Shown here one piece after another: positions 42,371 to 54,100 of a stretch of DNA of 55,064 bases. The number at the start of each line of letters is the position of its first letter. The first letter of the stretch is position 1. Source of the stretch: Gracilaria domingensis (taxonomy: Eukaryota > Rhodophyta > Florideophyceae > Gracilariales > Gracilariaceae); contig VCMS01000505.1 of the NCBI GenBank assembly GCA_022539475.1, forward strand, positions 1 to 55,064, written 5' to 3'. The notes under the pieces are model-generated. The model did no database searches and was not told where the DNA came from. It was given only the letters and a program-made list of their open reading frames with translations. A program made the translations under genes and the position numbers.

Positions 42371-43314
42371 NNNNNNNNNNNNNNNNNNNNNNNNNNNNNN
42401 NNNNNNNNNNNNNNNNNNNNNNNNNNNNNNNNNNNNNNNNNNNNNNNNNNNNNNNNNNNNNNNNNNNNNNNNNNNNNNNNNNNNNNNNNNNNNNNNNNNN
42501 NNNNNNNNNNNNNNNNNNNNNNNNNNNNNNNNNNNNNNNNNNNNNNNNNNNNNNNNNNNNNNNNNNNNNNNNNNNNNNNNNNNNNNNNNNNNNNNNNNNN
42601 NNNNNNNNNNNNNNNNNNNNNNNNNNNNNNNNNNNNNNNNNNNNNNNNNNNNNNNNNNNNNNNNNNNNNNNNNNNNNNNNNNNNNNNNNNNNNNNNNNNN
42701 NNNNNNNNNNNNNNNNNNNNNNNNNNNNNNNNNNNNNNNNNNNNNNNNNNNNNNNNNNNNNNNNNNNNNNNNNNNNNNNNNNNNNNNNNNNNNNNNNNNN
42801 NNNNNNNNNNNNNNNNNNNNNNNNNNNNNNNNNNNNNNNNNNNNNNNNNNNNNNNNNNNNNNNNNNNNNNNNNNNNNNNNNNNNNNNNNNNNNNNNNNNN
42901 NNNNNNNNNNNNNNNNNNNNNNNNNNNNNNNNNNNNNNNNNNNNNNNNNNNNNNNNNNNNNNNNNNNNNNNNNNNNNNNNNNNNNNNNNNNNNNNNNNNN
43001 NNNNNNNNNNNNNNNNNNNNNNNNNNNNNNNNNNNNNNNNNNNNNNNNNNNNNNNNNNNNNNNNNNNNNNNNNNNNNNNNNNNNNNNNNNNNNNNNNNNN
43101 NNNNNNNNNNNNNNNNNNNNNNNNNNNNNNNNNNNNNNNNNNNNNNNNNNNNNNNNNNNNNNNNNNNNNNNNNNNNNNNNNNNNNNNNNNNNNNNNNNNN
43201 NNNNNNNNNNNNNNNNNNNNNNNNNNNNNNNNNNNNNNNNNNNNNNNNNNNNNNNNNNNNNNNNNNNNNNNNNNNNNNNNNNNNNNNNNNNNNNNNNNNN
43301 NNNNNNNNNNNNNN
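42371..43314. other. Assembly gap (944 N)
   Basis: Unit B sequence stops matching unit A at 49,200, and unit C resumes matching the post-gap sequence at 50,101. The missing piece in the other units is therefore 900 bp: the zinc-finger ORF, primer site and first about 97 bp of the LTR. The gap is almost certainly the same sequence between units A and B. Confidence 0.9.
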
Positions 43315-43733
43315 TCGAAAATAAGTCGCTAACGCAGATTTCTAGAATATCCCTCAAACTAATGTGTCTATGAGTACTGGCCCTTGCGTCGGAATTAGTG
43401 TAGAAACTGTGCGTAGAAATCGACAGTGGAGTCGTCTAGAAGCTTCTAGAAGTTCCTGAAACGTGTCCATTTGTAGAAGTTCCAGCAAGGCACCGAAACT
43501 ATGAAGTCAGTCATGACGTCAACTGACGAGGCAGACATCACACGTGACATGTCTTGGTAACATTATGACAACTAATGTCAAACAAAGACTCTGAGGATCA
43601 TTAGGGTATCAAATCGGATCGCTAGATCACGGGGAATTCAAAGAAAGCATCAAAAAATTAAATGACTAACTAAAAGCGTAGCAATATAACAAATTCAAAT
43701 AAAAACATGACCAGAATTAACGAAATCCTAACA
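43315..43733 (-). repeat. LTR between units A and B (left part in gap)
   Basis: The right 419 bp of the LTR ends in CTAACA at 43,733. It is identical by eye to the corresponding part of 50,004-50,520 except for one missing G. The start is inferred at about 43,217. Confidence 0.9.
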
Positions 43734-43768
43734 TCACTTCCCCCATTAAGGAGAGTCGTCCCGACTCG

Positions 43769-44276
43769 TTAGTTGTTGGGCGTACCATTCGGAATAGGAT
43801 GATTTTCAAACTGTCCTGGAGGGTTAGGGAAGAGAACCATATCGGAACGCGGTTCAAACGTTATGGAAGATCAGTATTATCTCCAAATTCCTCGATGTGT
43901 AGAATAGCACTTTCAATTGTATTCAAGAATGTATCTCCGGGTCGGCGAGAGGTGACCAAACTGAGATACCAGGTAAGAGAATAGAATAGAACGAACTCTT
44001 CATGAATATCTTCAAGTGTGCCATCTTCATAAGCTTTGAATAGCTTTCTTAGCATGATCGCATTCTCTGGGGTTAAAAATGGTCCTCGAACTTGCAGAAA
44101 GGCAAAGCAAATATGACATGAGGCCCATGCAAGACGAAATCTCTCGAAAAGTTCATCGGTAATACCATCAAACCAGGTAAGCATCCTTGTCCCCCAAGAA
44201 CTATACGACTGTAGAACTGACTGGCGTTGTCGAGTTGCAGATTGTTCGCGATGTTCGGCTGTCCGTTGTTCGTCAT
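43769..44276 (-). CDS. Extra ORF downstream of pol, unit B (small indels)
   Basis: Same ORF as at 36,934-37,446, starting MTNNGQPNIANN. The Glu codon lost in unit A is intact here (HIEEFG). Single-base deletions near 43,943, 43,868 and 44,188 relative to unit C split the frame and look like homopolymer sequencing errors. Stop TAA is at 43,769-43,771. Confidence 0.6.
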
Positions 44277-44311
44277 TGTTGGTGATGGGTGGTTACTGGG
44301 CCCGGAGATGT

Positions 44312-47300
44312 TCAGAGGTTGTGGCTTCTTTTATACCGCTCGAGGAGGTCAAAACAGTTCTTGAGTTCGGATTCAGGGAGCCACATATTTTCGTGATCGG
44401 GATAACCAAGCCATTTGACAAGGTATTCTGACTTGCGTTTCCGTTTTCGATGATTAAGAATTGCTTCCACATCATATTCTTCTGTTCCATCAGATAATTG
44501 GATGACTGTTGGCTTGGGCTGGGGTCTTCTGAAGGTATTGTCTTTATGGTATCTTCTGAGTAGTTGGCAATGAAACACGTCATGTATTTTTCTCTGCTTC
44601 ATGACAGTCCCTATATCAAGTCGAAAGGTTACTGGGCTTACTTGTTCCGTGATTCTGAATGGACCACAGTACTTGATTCCGAGTTTGTTCCGTGGGCCTG
44701 TTTCGTCCATCTTGAGATTCTTTGTCGATAGCATGACGTAGTCACCAACTTTTAAGTCGCAAGGCGTTCGTTTCCGATTATAGTAGCTTTCTGAGTACTT
44801 GCTTATCTTGCTGATTTGGCTCCTAGCAAGCTTGACAGCATCTGAAATACTTGTCAGAAACTCAGAGGCGGCTTGATTCTGGGAAGTGATTGCATCCATT
44901 GGTAAAACACGTGGTTCCTCTCCGTATGTGAGAAAGAATGGGGTAAATGACGTGGTAGAATTGACTGAAGAATTGTAAGCAACTTCGAATTGAATGAGGT
45001 GTTAATCCCAATTATTCTGCCTGTGGTTGACAAAACATCTGATCATCTCTTCAATCTTCTTATTCATTACTTCGGTTTGTCCATTTGTCTGTGGGTGATA
45101 TGCTGATGATGGCTTTAATTTTGTGCCAAGTGATCGAAATACTTCCTTCCAGAACTTACTCATAAATATTGAATCTCTATCGGATACTATGGAATCAGAA
45201 AGTCCATGATGACGATAGATATTCTCCAGATATAACTTGGCTGTTTCTACAGCAGTGACATTCTTGGTTGTGGGAATGATGCGTATAAGTTTCGAAAGGC
45301 GATCGACTACTACATATATGGCACTGTTTCCAGACTTAGTTCGTGGAAGTGGAGTAATGAAATCCATTGTGATCTGAGACCACTTCTTCAATGGGGTTCT
45401 AATGGCTGGAGTATCCATGCGGCTTCTTGGTAATTGGCTTCGTCTCCTGACACTTCTGGCATGTCTTTGTGTAGGTGTACACGTCCTTTCTCAGGTTCTT
45501 CCAAAAGTAAGATTTCCAAATTCTTCTTAATGTCTTCTTAAATGCCATATGTCCTGATGAAGGGAGATCATGATTCTCGAATAAAATCTTAGTTCTGATT
45601 TCCCCACTCGGTATACATAACTTATTCTTGTAGTAGAGAAGATTTCCTTTTCGTTCAAAGGGAAGTTCCGAATTCAGGTAAGCAGCTGAAAATTCGTTGT
45701 CCTTCTTATATCCATCAGTGAATGCGCGCATATCCTTCTTGGATATTTCACAAATAAGAGATAAAGAGTTCAACGGGTTGGTTCTGGAGACTGCTTCATC
45801 TAATAGAGAGAGGTTACTAGCCAGCGGATCTTCAACATGCTTAGGATATCTTGAGAGAGCATCTGCAACTATGTTGGATTTTCCTTTGATTGGTTCGAAA
45901 GTGAAATCAAACTCACGATCCTTTCGAGCCATCTTACTTGACGTTGGGAAAGATTTGGCTGTGTTTGCAGATACTTCAGTGGAAAATGATCTGTACGCAC
46001 TTTGAAGCGTTGTCCATGTAAGTAGACTCTCCAAACTCTTAACGTGTCTACGACTGCAAGAAGTTCTCGCTCGTGGGCGGCGTAGCGTTGCTCGGCTGGA
46101 TTCAAGGTTCTTGAATGAAATGCAACAGGTCGGGCAATACCGTTTTCTACTTGTTCCAATACTGCTCCTAGAGCATACTGAGATGCGTCAGTGGTTACGA
46201 TGATAGGCAGTTTTGGGTCAAAATGACGGAGCACTGGTGTACTTGAAACCGCATCTTTCAGATTTTTGAAGGCGTTTTCTTGATCCCCTCCCCACTTGAA
46301 TGGGTTATTTCCACACAGAGCGGTTAGTGGTTTTGATATTTCGGAGCAGTTCTTAATAAATCGTCGGTAGTAATTAACAAGTCCAAGAAAAGCTTGAACA
46401 TCGGTCTTATTCTTCGGTGTTTCCCAATTTGTGATGGCTTTCACTTTTTGTTTCTCTACTGATATTCCTTCGGGTGTAACCACATGCCCGAGGTATTCAA
46501 CCTCCTTCTTTAGAAATTCACACTTTGAAAGCTTCCCATACAGTTGTGTGCACGAAGTTGGTCGAATACTTTTCTAATGTGTTCTACATGCTCCTCTACA
46601 GTTTTGCTGTAAATAAGAATGTCGTCGAGATATACCAGGACAAATTTATCCAAATGATCCTTCAGTACATTGTTCATTAAGCTCATGAAGCTTGCGGGTG
46701 CGTTGGTGAGGCCGAAAGGTAGGACAAGAAACTCAAAATGACCATATCTAGTTCTGAAAGCGGTCAGTGGAATGAAGGTATCAGAGAGTCGAATTTGGTG
46801 GTAGCCCCACCTTAAATCGATTTTCGAAAATACTTTTGCGCCACGGAGTTGGTCAAAAATATCATCAATCCTTGGAATAGGGTAACTATTTTTGATGGTC
46901 AACTTATTGAGGGCTCGGTAATCAATGCAAAGTCTTAGGCTCCCATCCTTCTTTGCTGCGAAAAGAACAGGGCACCCCAAGGGCTTGAACTAGGTCGAAT
47001 TAAACCTTGTTCCAAAAGTTCATGGAGTTGCTTCTTTAGCTCTTTCAACTCTTTATCTGACATTCGATATACGCCTTTCTTCTGAGGTGTTGCTTCAGGG
47101 GATAACTCGATATGAAAATCTTGTTCTCGGTGAGGGGGTAATCCTTTTGGTAATTTCTCTGGAAATAGGTCCTTGTACTCTTCAAGTAGTTCTTTGAGTT
47201 TATGATCATTCGCTGGTTCATAGGTTTCTTCTTTTGAAGGCCGAAGCGCTACAACAAATACAGGTAGCTTCCTTCGTATTGACTTCTTGATTGTGTTCAC

Positions 47301-47926
47301 AGAAATTAACTTCTCATTCTTCTTAATGTTTGCTTTGATGAAAATGGTTCTGGAATTGTGAACAAAAGATATTTCATTGGTTCGGTTGTTGATATAGGGG
47401 TTATATTCGTATAGCCAGTCTTTTCCTAAAATGACGTCATATCCGTATAATGCACATATTGCAAAGCGTCTCTTTTCTCGCAGTTCTTCAATCTGGATAT
47501 TTACTCCATCTTCTCGGGTTTCCTGGAGCACAGTAATGGAACCGTTGGCCATTTCGGCTTCATAACTAGTGTCAATGGTTGGGATCTTCATGCTTTTGCA
47601 GATGGCTTTGGACAAATAACTGATTTCGGAACCGTTATCGAACAGAGCCGTACATTTTCTGCCATTGATGAATACATATGCAAGGAGTAGTCCAACAGAG
47701 GGGGTTCAAATGGTGACGCTAAGCGTGAGGTAAGAAGTTTATGTCTTCCATTGCTCAATATTTTTTCTTGGGTACGATGTTTATCTGCAGATTCAATGGG
47801 TACGGGGTTTGCTGGCTTAGTCAATGGTTGCGTTTCGATGGAATTCAGTGGGGTGCAATGGTGGTCCGGTGGAACAGACGTGGGTCCTTCAGATGACCCT
47901 GGAGTCAGTTCCTCTGCGAGTTTTTT
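44312..47926 (-). pseudogene. pol: pol, unit B (nonsense codon and frameshifts)
   Basis: Domain order is the same as in unit [31 protein letters not shown], the RNase H motifs, CQKCQ, SDRDSIF, HPQTNGQTE and chromodomain (YLVKWLGYPDHENMW). The integrase has a TAA at 45,002-45,004 where unit A has Glu (NNWD then stop). Frames also break near 46,970 (three G, unit A four), 45,914 (missing G), 46,545 and 45,411. Several of these lesions are shared with unit C. The unit is non-functional as assembled. Confidence 0.9.
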
Positions 47927-48777
47927 GGGCACTGTTTATCGCGTGCCATGTGTCCAGGTTGTCGACAGCGGAAACAGAGTCCCAACTTTCGACAGTTCTC
48001 GCGCTCTTCCTTGGTTAACTTCTTCAGCTTCATATTTCCAATATCCATGGGTACCGGTCCTTGAGATGATCCAGAGCCGCCAGGTTGCCTGCCAAATCGC
48101 GCCTGTCCACTCCTTCGGAAAGCAGATTCCACCCGCTCAGCGTCTTTCATTGCATTAGTCAAAGATTTGTACTCATTGGTGCAAAGCTCTTTCCAGATGT
48201 AACTTTTCAAGCCTCTGGTATATCTGTCGATTTGCTCTTCCATACTGATGTTGGGGATTTCAAGCACAATCTTGAGGAAGTCTTCATTGAACTGTTGAAC
48301 ATCTTTGTACTGCTTCCACTTGCTTAGTTTGTCCCGAGCAAGTTTCTCTTTGTTGACAATAGTAAATCGTTTCTGAAGATGTTCAAAGAGTTCCTCAAGG
48401 GTTTGCAGCTCCAGTCCATTTCTTTGCTGGGCGAGATACCACTCATGAGCAGCTCCACTGATGTAACTAAGCGCGATCGTTAATGCTTTGTCGTCGGGGG
48501 TTCCATCAAGATAATTGCGAATATGAGTGATCCAACTGTCAATGTTTTGCTTTCCAGTGAACGTTGGGGGCTTGTTGATCTTTGGATTCGTGGCTGGGCT
48601 GTCCTTATTGGCTAGGACACTGAGTGAGGTCTCGAGAGCGGATATCTTCGTTTGCGCTTCTTGCTTCAACAATTCCATCTGAGCCCGTGTTTCGTCAAGC
48701 GCGCGAGCCATGCTTTGGATCATTTGGCCTGCACGCACCTGTGGGGGTGTGCCTGGGTTTCCTTGAGGGGTCGTCAT
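47905..48777 (-). CDS. gag: gag, unit B
   Basis: The ATG at 48,777 gives 290 aa, colinear with unit A and differing at only about ten residues. It has the coiled-coil start, the capsid-like region and one CCHC knuckle. The slippery heptamer at 47,920-47,926 precedes the stop. The frame is intact. Confidence 0.92.
   Translation of the reverse strand: MTTPQGNPGTPPQVRAGQMIQSMARALDETRAQMELLKQEAQTKISALETSLSVLANKDSPATNPKINKPPTFTGKQNIDSWITHIRNYLDGTPDDKALTIALSYISGAAHEWYLAQQRNGLELQTLEELFEHLQKRFTIVNKEKLARDKLSKWKQYKDVQQFNEDFLKIVLEIPNISMEEQIDRYTRGLKSYIWKELCTNEYKSLTNAMKDAERVESAFRRSGQARFGRQPGGSGSSQGPVPMDIGNMKLKKLTKEERENCRKLGLCFRCRQPGHMARDKQCPKNSQRN
47920..47926 (-). promoter_or_regulatory. -1 ribosomal frameshift heptamer, gag-pol (unit B)
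   Basis: A-AAA-AAC in the gag frame, as in unit A. Confidence 0.8.
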
Positions 48778-48928
48778 GGTATAAGCTGCGCGAACGGAGA
48801 ACCTTTGAAATTAGCTCAAATCGGGGGGTTGCCCAAATAAATTGTCTAATTTTTCGAAAAGTGCAAATCAAGCCTCGCGCTGGGACTTTTAAAAAATTGC
48901 AATTTGCAGGTTGCAGACAAGCAGTGCC

Positions 48929-49002
48929 GCGCGCCTGGCCTAGTGGGTAGGCGGCGCCGGTGCAATTTCAGAGGTTCTAGGTTCGATTCCCTTCGCTGTA
49001 AG
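48929..49002 (+). ncRNA. tRNA-like segment with pol III A and B boxes (unit B leader)
   Basis: The same segment as at 42,097-42,172, with the A box at 48,936-48,947 and the B box at 48,980-48,990, both unchanged. Differences from unit A are single-base deletions outside the boxes. Confidence 0.55.
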
Positions 49003-49224
49003 TTGCAATTGCAGCCGGAGTGGTTCAATTAAGGTTTCTTCAGTTCAATTACAAAGCGTCAAGCGACTAAGAAGATAGTAAGCCCTGTACGGCGACTTCT
49101 CCCTTGACAATGCTAAGTAATACGAACGTAGCGGAAACTGGAACACAACCACAAACGGTAGCTTAAAGGGTAGAACAACCGATTCTTGGAAACTTTTGTC
49201 AACACAAGGTGTTTACGTTATAAT

Positions 49225-49860
49225 TTACTTGAAATAACGCTGTTGACGTTGGTTTTCCTTGTTGACAGCTGCTTGGTGCTTGCGTCCACCTCGGTGATCC
49301 TCGTAATGCTTCCGATTATTGAACGAGAGTATACCACATTCGTAACAGCCCGGTGGGGAGCTCTTGTTCTGGAGCTTGTTGTGGTGTCGGCTACCAGACA
49401 AATGTTCGCGAAGTTGCACTCGGCAATTGAAACGGAGTTCACAGTCGTCACACCTGGGGGTCTTCAAGAGACGTCGAAGGTTACGTACACGCCGTCGCTT
49501 GATTCGATCGGTGGCCACGCGAAGGATATGGATATTAGCCGCGTCGTCTATGCGGAGCAGATGACGTGGAGTACCCTCGGTAGCCTCGGTAACCGATCGG
49601 TTCCTTGAAATCGGATTGCTGTCAACAGGATCGGGTTGTTGACGAGCTGGTGACGACGGTGGTGACGGTGTGTATGAAGGTGGTGTACTCGGTTCCAAGG
49701 TGGACACGGCAGCGGAAACAGGGGTTTCGGTGGTGTTGACAGGGGTGGTGGCGGTGGCGGCGATGACGGCGGTTCGGTGGATATTTCTGTGTTCGTATAG
49801 AACGACAGCGATGACGGCGGTGCTTGGGATCGGCGTATTGAGCTCACTGGAAACACACAA
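49225..49860 (-). CDS. Zinc-finger ORF upstream of gag (ORF0)
   Basis: An open frame of 211 codons lies between the primer site and gag. The first part is Pro/Thr/Ser-rich and low complexity, then basic (RIKRRRVRNLRRLLK). It ends with two C2H2 fingers of the U1/double-stranded-RNA-binding type: CDDC-x12-H-x5-H and CYEC-x12-H-x5-H. There is no ATG at its start; the codon before the open frame is a stop. An AG acceptor (TTTCCAG) lies at 49,847-49,853, so it may be expressed from a spliced RNA. Such an ORF is not part of the standard Ty3/gypsy layout. A nucleic-acid-binding or regulatory role is inferred. In unit A it falls in the gap, and unit C ends before it. Confidence 0.6.
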   Translation of the reverse strand: MCVSSELNTPIPSTAVIAVVLYEHRNIHRTAVIAATATTPVNTTETPVSAAVSTLEPSTPPSYTPSPPSSPARQQPDPVDSNPISRNRSVTEATEGTPRHLLRIDDAANIHILRVATDRIKRRRVRNLRRLLKTPRCDDCELRFNCRVQLREHLSGSRHHNKLQNKSSPPGCYECGILSFNNRKHYEDHRGGRKHQAAVNKENQRQQRYFK

Positions 49861-49984
49861 ATTGGGTCAGAAATCAACAGTCAGTAAAGAGCTGGACGTC
49901 TGTGGCTCATCCAAACCTAGGGAATTTTGTATAGCAAAATCCACTAGGGCTGGATGTTCACTCAGTTTCAAATGAGCGCAATAC

Positions 49985-50002
49985 TTACTTGCGATGCTAC
50001 CA
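49985..50002 (-). promoter_or_regulatory. Primer-binding site (initiator Met tRNA-like)
   Basis: One base inside the LTR end the minus strand begins TGGTAGCAT. This complements the 3' end GCTACCA found in eukaryotic initiator Met tRNAs. Beyond about eight bases the match to the animal-type sequence weakens. A GTAAGT donor-like site follows immediately (49,983-49,988). Confidence 0.7.
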
Positions 50003-50003
50003 A

Positions 50004-50520
50004 TGTTAGAACACTGGGTCTGAGGTTGAGAACGTGAACGATGGTGACTGCCGAGGAGAGTTCGGGCAGTCGACCAGGGTTTATATGGAGAATCGGACCT
50101 TCGAAAATAAGGTCGCTAACGCAGATTTCTAGAATATCCCTCAAACTAATGTGTCTATGAGTACTGGCCCTTGCGTCGGAATTAGTGTAGAAACTGTGCG
50201 TAGAAATCGACAGTGGAGTCGTCTAGAAGCTTCTAGAAGTTCCTGAAACGTGTCCATTTGTAGAAGTTCCAGCAAGGCACCGAAACTATGAAGTCAGTCA
50301 TGACGTCAACTGACGAGGCAGACATCACACGTGACATGTCTTGGTAACATTATGACAACTAATGTCAAACAAAGACTCTGAGGATCATTAGGGTATCAAA
50401 TCGGATCGCTAGATCACGGGGAATTCAAAGAAAGCATCAAAAAATTAAATGACTAACTAAAAGCGTAGCAATATAACAAATTCAAATAAAAACATGACCA
50501 GAATTAACGAAATCCTAACA
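50004..50520 (-). repeat. LTR between units B and C (complete, 517 bp)
   Basis: TGTTAG at 50,004 and CTAACA at 50,515-50,520. It serves as 5' LTR of unit B and 3' LTR of unit C. Terminal 6-bp inverted repeats, the adjacent polypurine tract on the right and the primer site on the left fix both borders. Confidence 0.95.
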
Positions 50521-50555
50521 TCACTTCCCCCATTAAGGAGAGTCGTCCCGACTCG

Positions 50556-51067
50556 TTAGTTGTTGGGCGTACCATTCGGAATAGGATGATTTTCAAACTG
50601 TCCTGGAGGGTTAGGGAAGAGAACCATATCGGAACGCGGTTCAAACGTTATGGGAAGATCAGTATTATCTCCAAATTCCTCGATGTGTAGAATAGCACTT
50701 TCAATTGTATTCAAGAATGTATCTCCGGGGTGCGGCGAGAGGTGACCAAACTGAGATACCAGGTAAGAGAATAAGAATAGAACGAACTCTTCATGAATAT
50801 CTTCAAGTGTGCCATCTTCATAAGCTTTGAATAGCTTTCTTAGCATGATCGCATTCTCTGGGGTTAAAATGGTCCTCGAACTTGCAGAAAGGCAAAGCAA
50901 ATATGACATGAGGCCCATGCAAGACGAAATCTCTCGAAAAGTTCATCGGTAATACCATCAAACCAGGTAAGCATCCTTGGTCCCCCAAGAACTATACGAC
51001 TGTAGAACTGACTGGCGTTGTCGAGTTGCAGATTGTTCGCGATGTTCGGCTGTCCGTTGTTCGTCAT
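50556..51067 (-). CDS. Extra ORF downstream of pol, unit C (one indel)
   Basis: MTNNGQPNIANN at 51,067 runs to a -1 base lesion near 50,870 (four A where unit B has five), then continues 50,918-50,556 to the C-terminus NHPIPNGTPNN. The predicted product is about 170 aa, with no recognised domain, as in the other units. Confidence 0.65.
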
Positions 51068-51102
51068 TGTTGGTGATGGGTGGTTACTGGGCCCGGAGAT
51101 GT

Positions 51103-54100
51103 TCAGAGGTTGTGGCTTCTTTTATACCGCTCGAGGAGGTCAAAACAGTTCTTGAGTTCGGATTCAGGGAGCCACATATTTTCGTGATCGGGATAACCAA
51201 GCCATTTGACAAGGTATTCTGACTTGCGTTTCCGTTTTCGATGATTAAGAATTGCTTCCACATCATATTCTTCTGTTCCATCAGATAATTGGATGACTGT
51301 TGGCTTGGGCTGGGGTCTTCTGAAGGTATTGTCTTTATGGTATCTTCTGAGTAGTTGGCAATGAAACACGTCATGTATTTTTCTCTGCTTCATGACAGTC
51401 CCTATATCAAGTCGAAAGGTTACTGGGCTTACTTGTTCCGTGATTCTGAATGGACCACAGTACTTGATTCCGAGTTTGTTCCGTGGGCCTGTTTCGTCCA
51501 TCTTGAGATTCTTTGTCGATAGCATGACGTAGTCACCAACTTTTAAGTCGCAAGGCGTTCGTTTCCGATTATAGTAGCTTTCTGAGTACTTGCTTATCTT
51601 GCTGATTTGGCTCCTAGCAAGCTTGACAGCATCTGAAATACTTGTCAGAAACTCAGAGGCGGCTTGATTCTGGGAAGTGATTGCATCCATTGGTAAAACA
51701 CGTGGTTCCTCTCCGTATGTGAGAAAGAATGGGGTAAATGACGTGGTAGAATTGACTGAAGAATTGTAAGCAACTTCGAATTGAATGAGGTGTTAATCCC
51801 AATTATTCTGCCTGTGGTTGACAAAACATCTGATCATCTCTTCAATCTTCTTATTCATTACTTCGGTTTGTCCATTTGTCTGTGGGTGATATGCTGATGA
51901 TGGCTTTAATTTTGTGCCAAGTGATCGAAATACTTCCTTCCAGAACTTACTCATAAATATTGAATCTCTATCGGATACTATGGAATCAGAAAGTCCATGA
52001 TGACGATAGATATTCTCCAGATATAACTTGGCTGTTTCTACAGCAGTGACATTCTTGGTTGTGGGAATGATGCGTATAAGTTTCGAAAGGCGATCGACTA
52101 CTACATATATGGCACTGTTTCCAGACTTAGTTCGTGGAAGTGGAGTAATGAAATCCATTGTGATCTGAGACCACTTCTTCAATGGGGGTTCTAATGGCTG
52201 GAGGTATCCATGCGGCTTCTTGGTAATTGGCTTCGTCTCCTGACACTTCTGGCATGTCTTTGTGTAGGTGTACACGTCCTTTCTCAGGTTCTTCCAAAAG
52301 TAAGATTTCCAAATTCTTCTTAATGTCTTCTTAAATGCCATATGTCCTGATGAAGGGAGATCATGATTCTCGAATAAAATCTTAGTTCTGATTTCCCCAC
52401 TCGGTATACATAACTTATTCTTGTAGTAGAGAAGATTTCCTTTTCGTTCAAAGGGAAGTTCCGAATTCAGGTAAGCAGCTGAAAATTCGTTGTCCTTCTT
52501 ATATCCATCAGTGAATGCGCGCATATCCTTCTTGGATATTTCACAAATAAGAGATAAAGAGTTCAACGGGTTGGTTCTGGAGACTGCTTCATCTAATAGA
52601 GAGAGGTTACTAGCCAGCGGATCTTCAACATGCTTAGGATATCTTGAGAGAGCATCTGCAACTATGTTGGATTTTCCTTTGATTGGTTCGAAAGTGAAAT
52701 CAAACTCACGATCCTTTCGAGCCATCTTACTTGACGTTGGGAAAGATTTGGCTGTGTTTGCAGATACTTCAGTGGAAAATGATCTGTACGCACTTTGAAG
52801 CGTTGTCCATGTAAGTAGACTCTCCAAACTCTTAACGTGTCTACGACTGCAAGAAGTTCTCGCTCGTGGGCGGCGTAGCGTTGCTCGGCTGGATTCAAGG
52901 TTCTTGAATGAAATGCAACAGGTCGGGCAATACCGTTTTCTACTTGTTCCAATACTGCTCCTAGAGCATACTGAGATGCGTCAGTGGTTACGATGATAGG
53001 CAGTTTTGGGTCAAAATGACGGAGCACTGGTGTACTTGAAACCGCATCTTTCAGATTTTTGAAGGCGTTTTCTTGATCCCCTCCCCACTTGAATGGGTTA
53101 TTTCCACACAGAGCGGTTAGTGGTTTTGATATTTCGGAGCAGTTCTTAATAAATCGTCGGTAGTAATTAACAAGTCCAAGAAAAGCTTGAACATCGGTCT
53201 TATTCTTCGGTGTTTCCCAATTTGTGATGGCTTTCACTTTTTGTTTCTCTACTGATATTCCTTCGGGTGTAACCACATGCCCGAGGTATTCAACCTCCTT
53301 CTTTAGAAATTCACACTTTGAAAGCTTCCCATACAGTTTGTGTGCACGAAGTTGGTCGAATACTTTTCTAATGTGTTCTACATGCTCCTCTACAGTTTTG
53401 CTGTAAATAAGAATGTCGTCGAGATATACCAGGACAAATTTATCCAAATGATCCTTCAGTACATTGTTCATTAAGCTCATGAAGCTTGCGGGTGCGTTGG
53501 TGAGGCCGAAAGGTAGGACAAGAAACTCAAAATGACCATATCTAGTTCTGAAAGCGGTCAGTGGAATGAAGGTATCAGAGAGTCGAATTTGGTGGTAGCC
53601 CCACCTTAAATCGATTTTCGAAAATACTTTTGCGCCACGGAGTTGGTCAAAAATATCATCAATCCTTGGAATAGGGTAACTATTTTTGATGGTCAACTTA
53701 TTGAGGGCTCGGTAATCAATGCAAAGTCTTAGGCTCCCATCCTTCTTTGCTGCGAAAAGAACAGGGCACCCCAAGGGCTTGAACTAGGTCGAATAAAACC
53801 TTGTTCCAAAAGTTCATGGAGTTGCTTCTTTAGCTCTTTCAACTCTTTATCTGACATTCGATATACGCCTTTCTTCTGAGGTGTTGCTTCAGGGGATAAC
53901 TCGATATGAAAATCTTGTTCTCGGTGAGGGGGTAATCCTTTTGGTAATTTCTCTGGAAATAGGTCCTTGTACTCTTCAAGTAGTTCTTTGAGTTTATGAT
54001 CATTCGCTGGTTCATAGGTTTCTTCTTTTGAAGGCCGAAGCGCTACAACAAATACAGGTAGCTTCCTTCGTATTGACTTCTTGATTGTGTTCACAGAAAT

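Noticed and set aside
42355..43373. Three long open frames across the N run
   Set aside because: They consist of unknown bases and only reflect the assembly gap.
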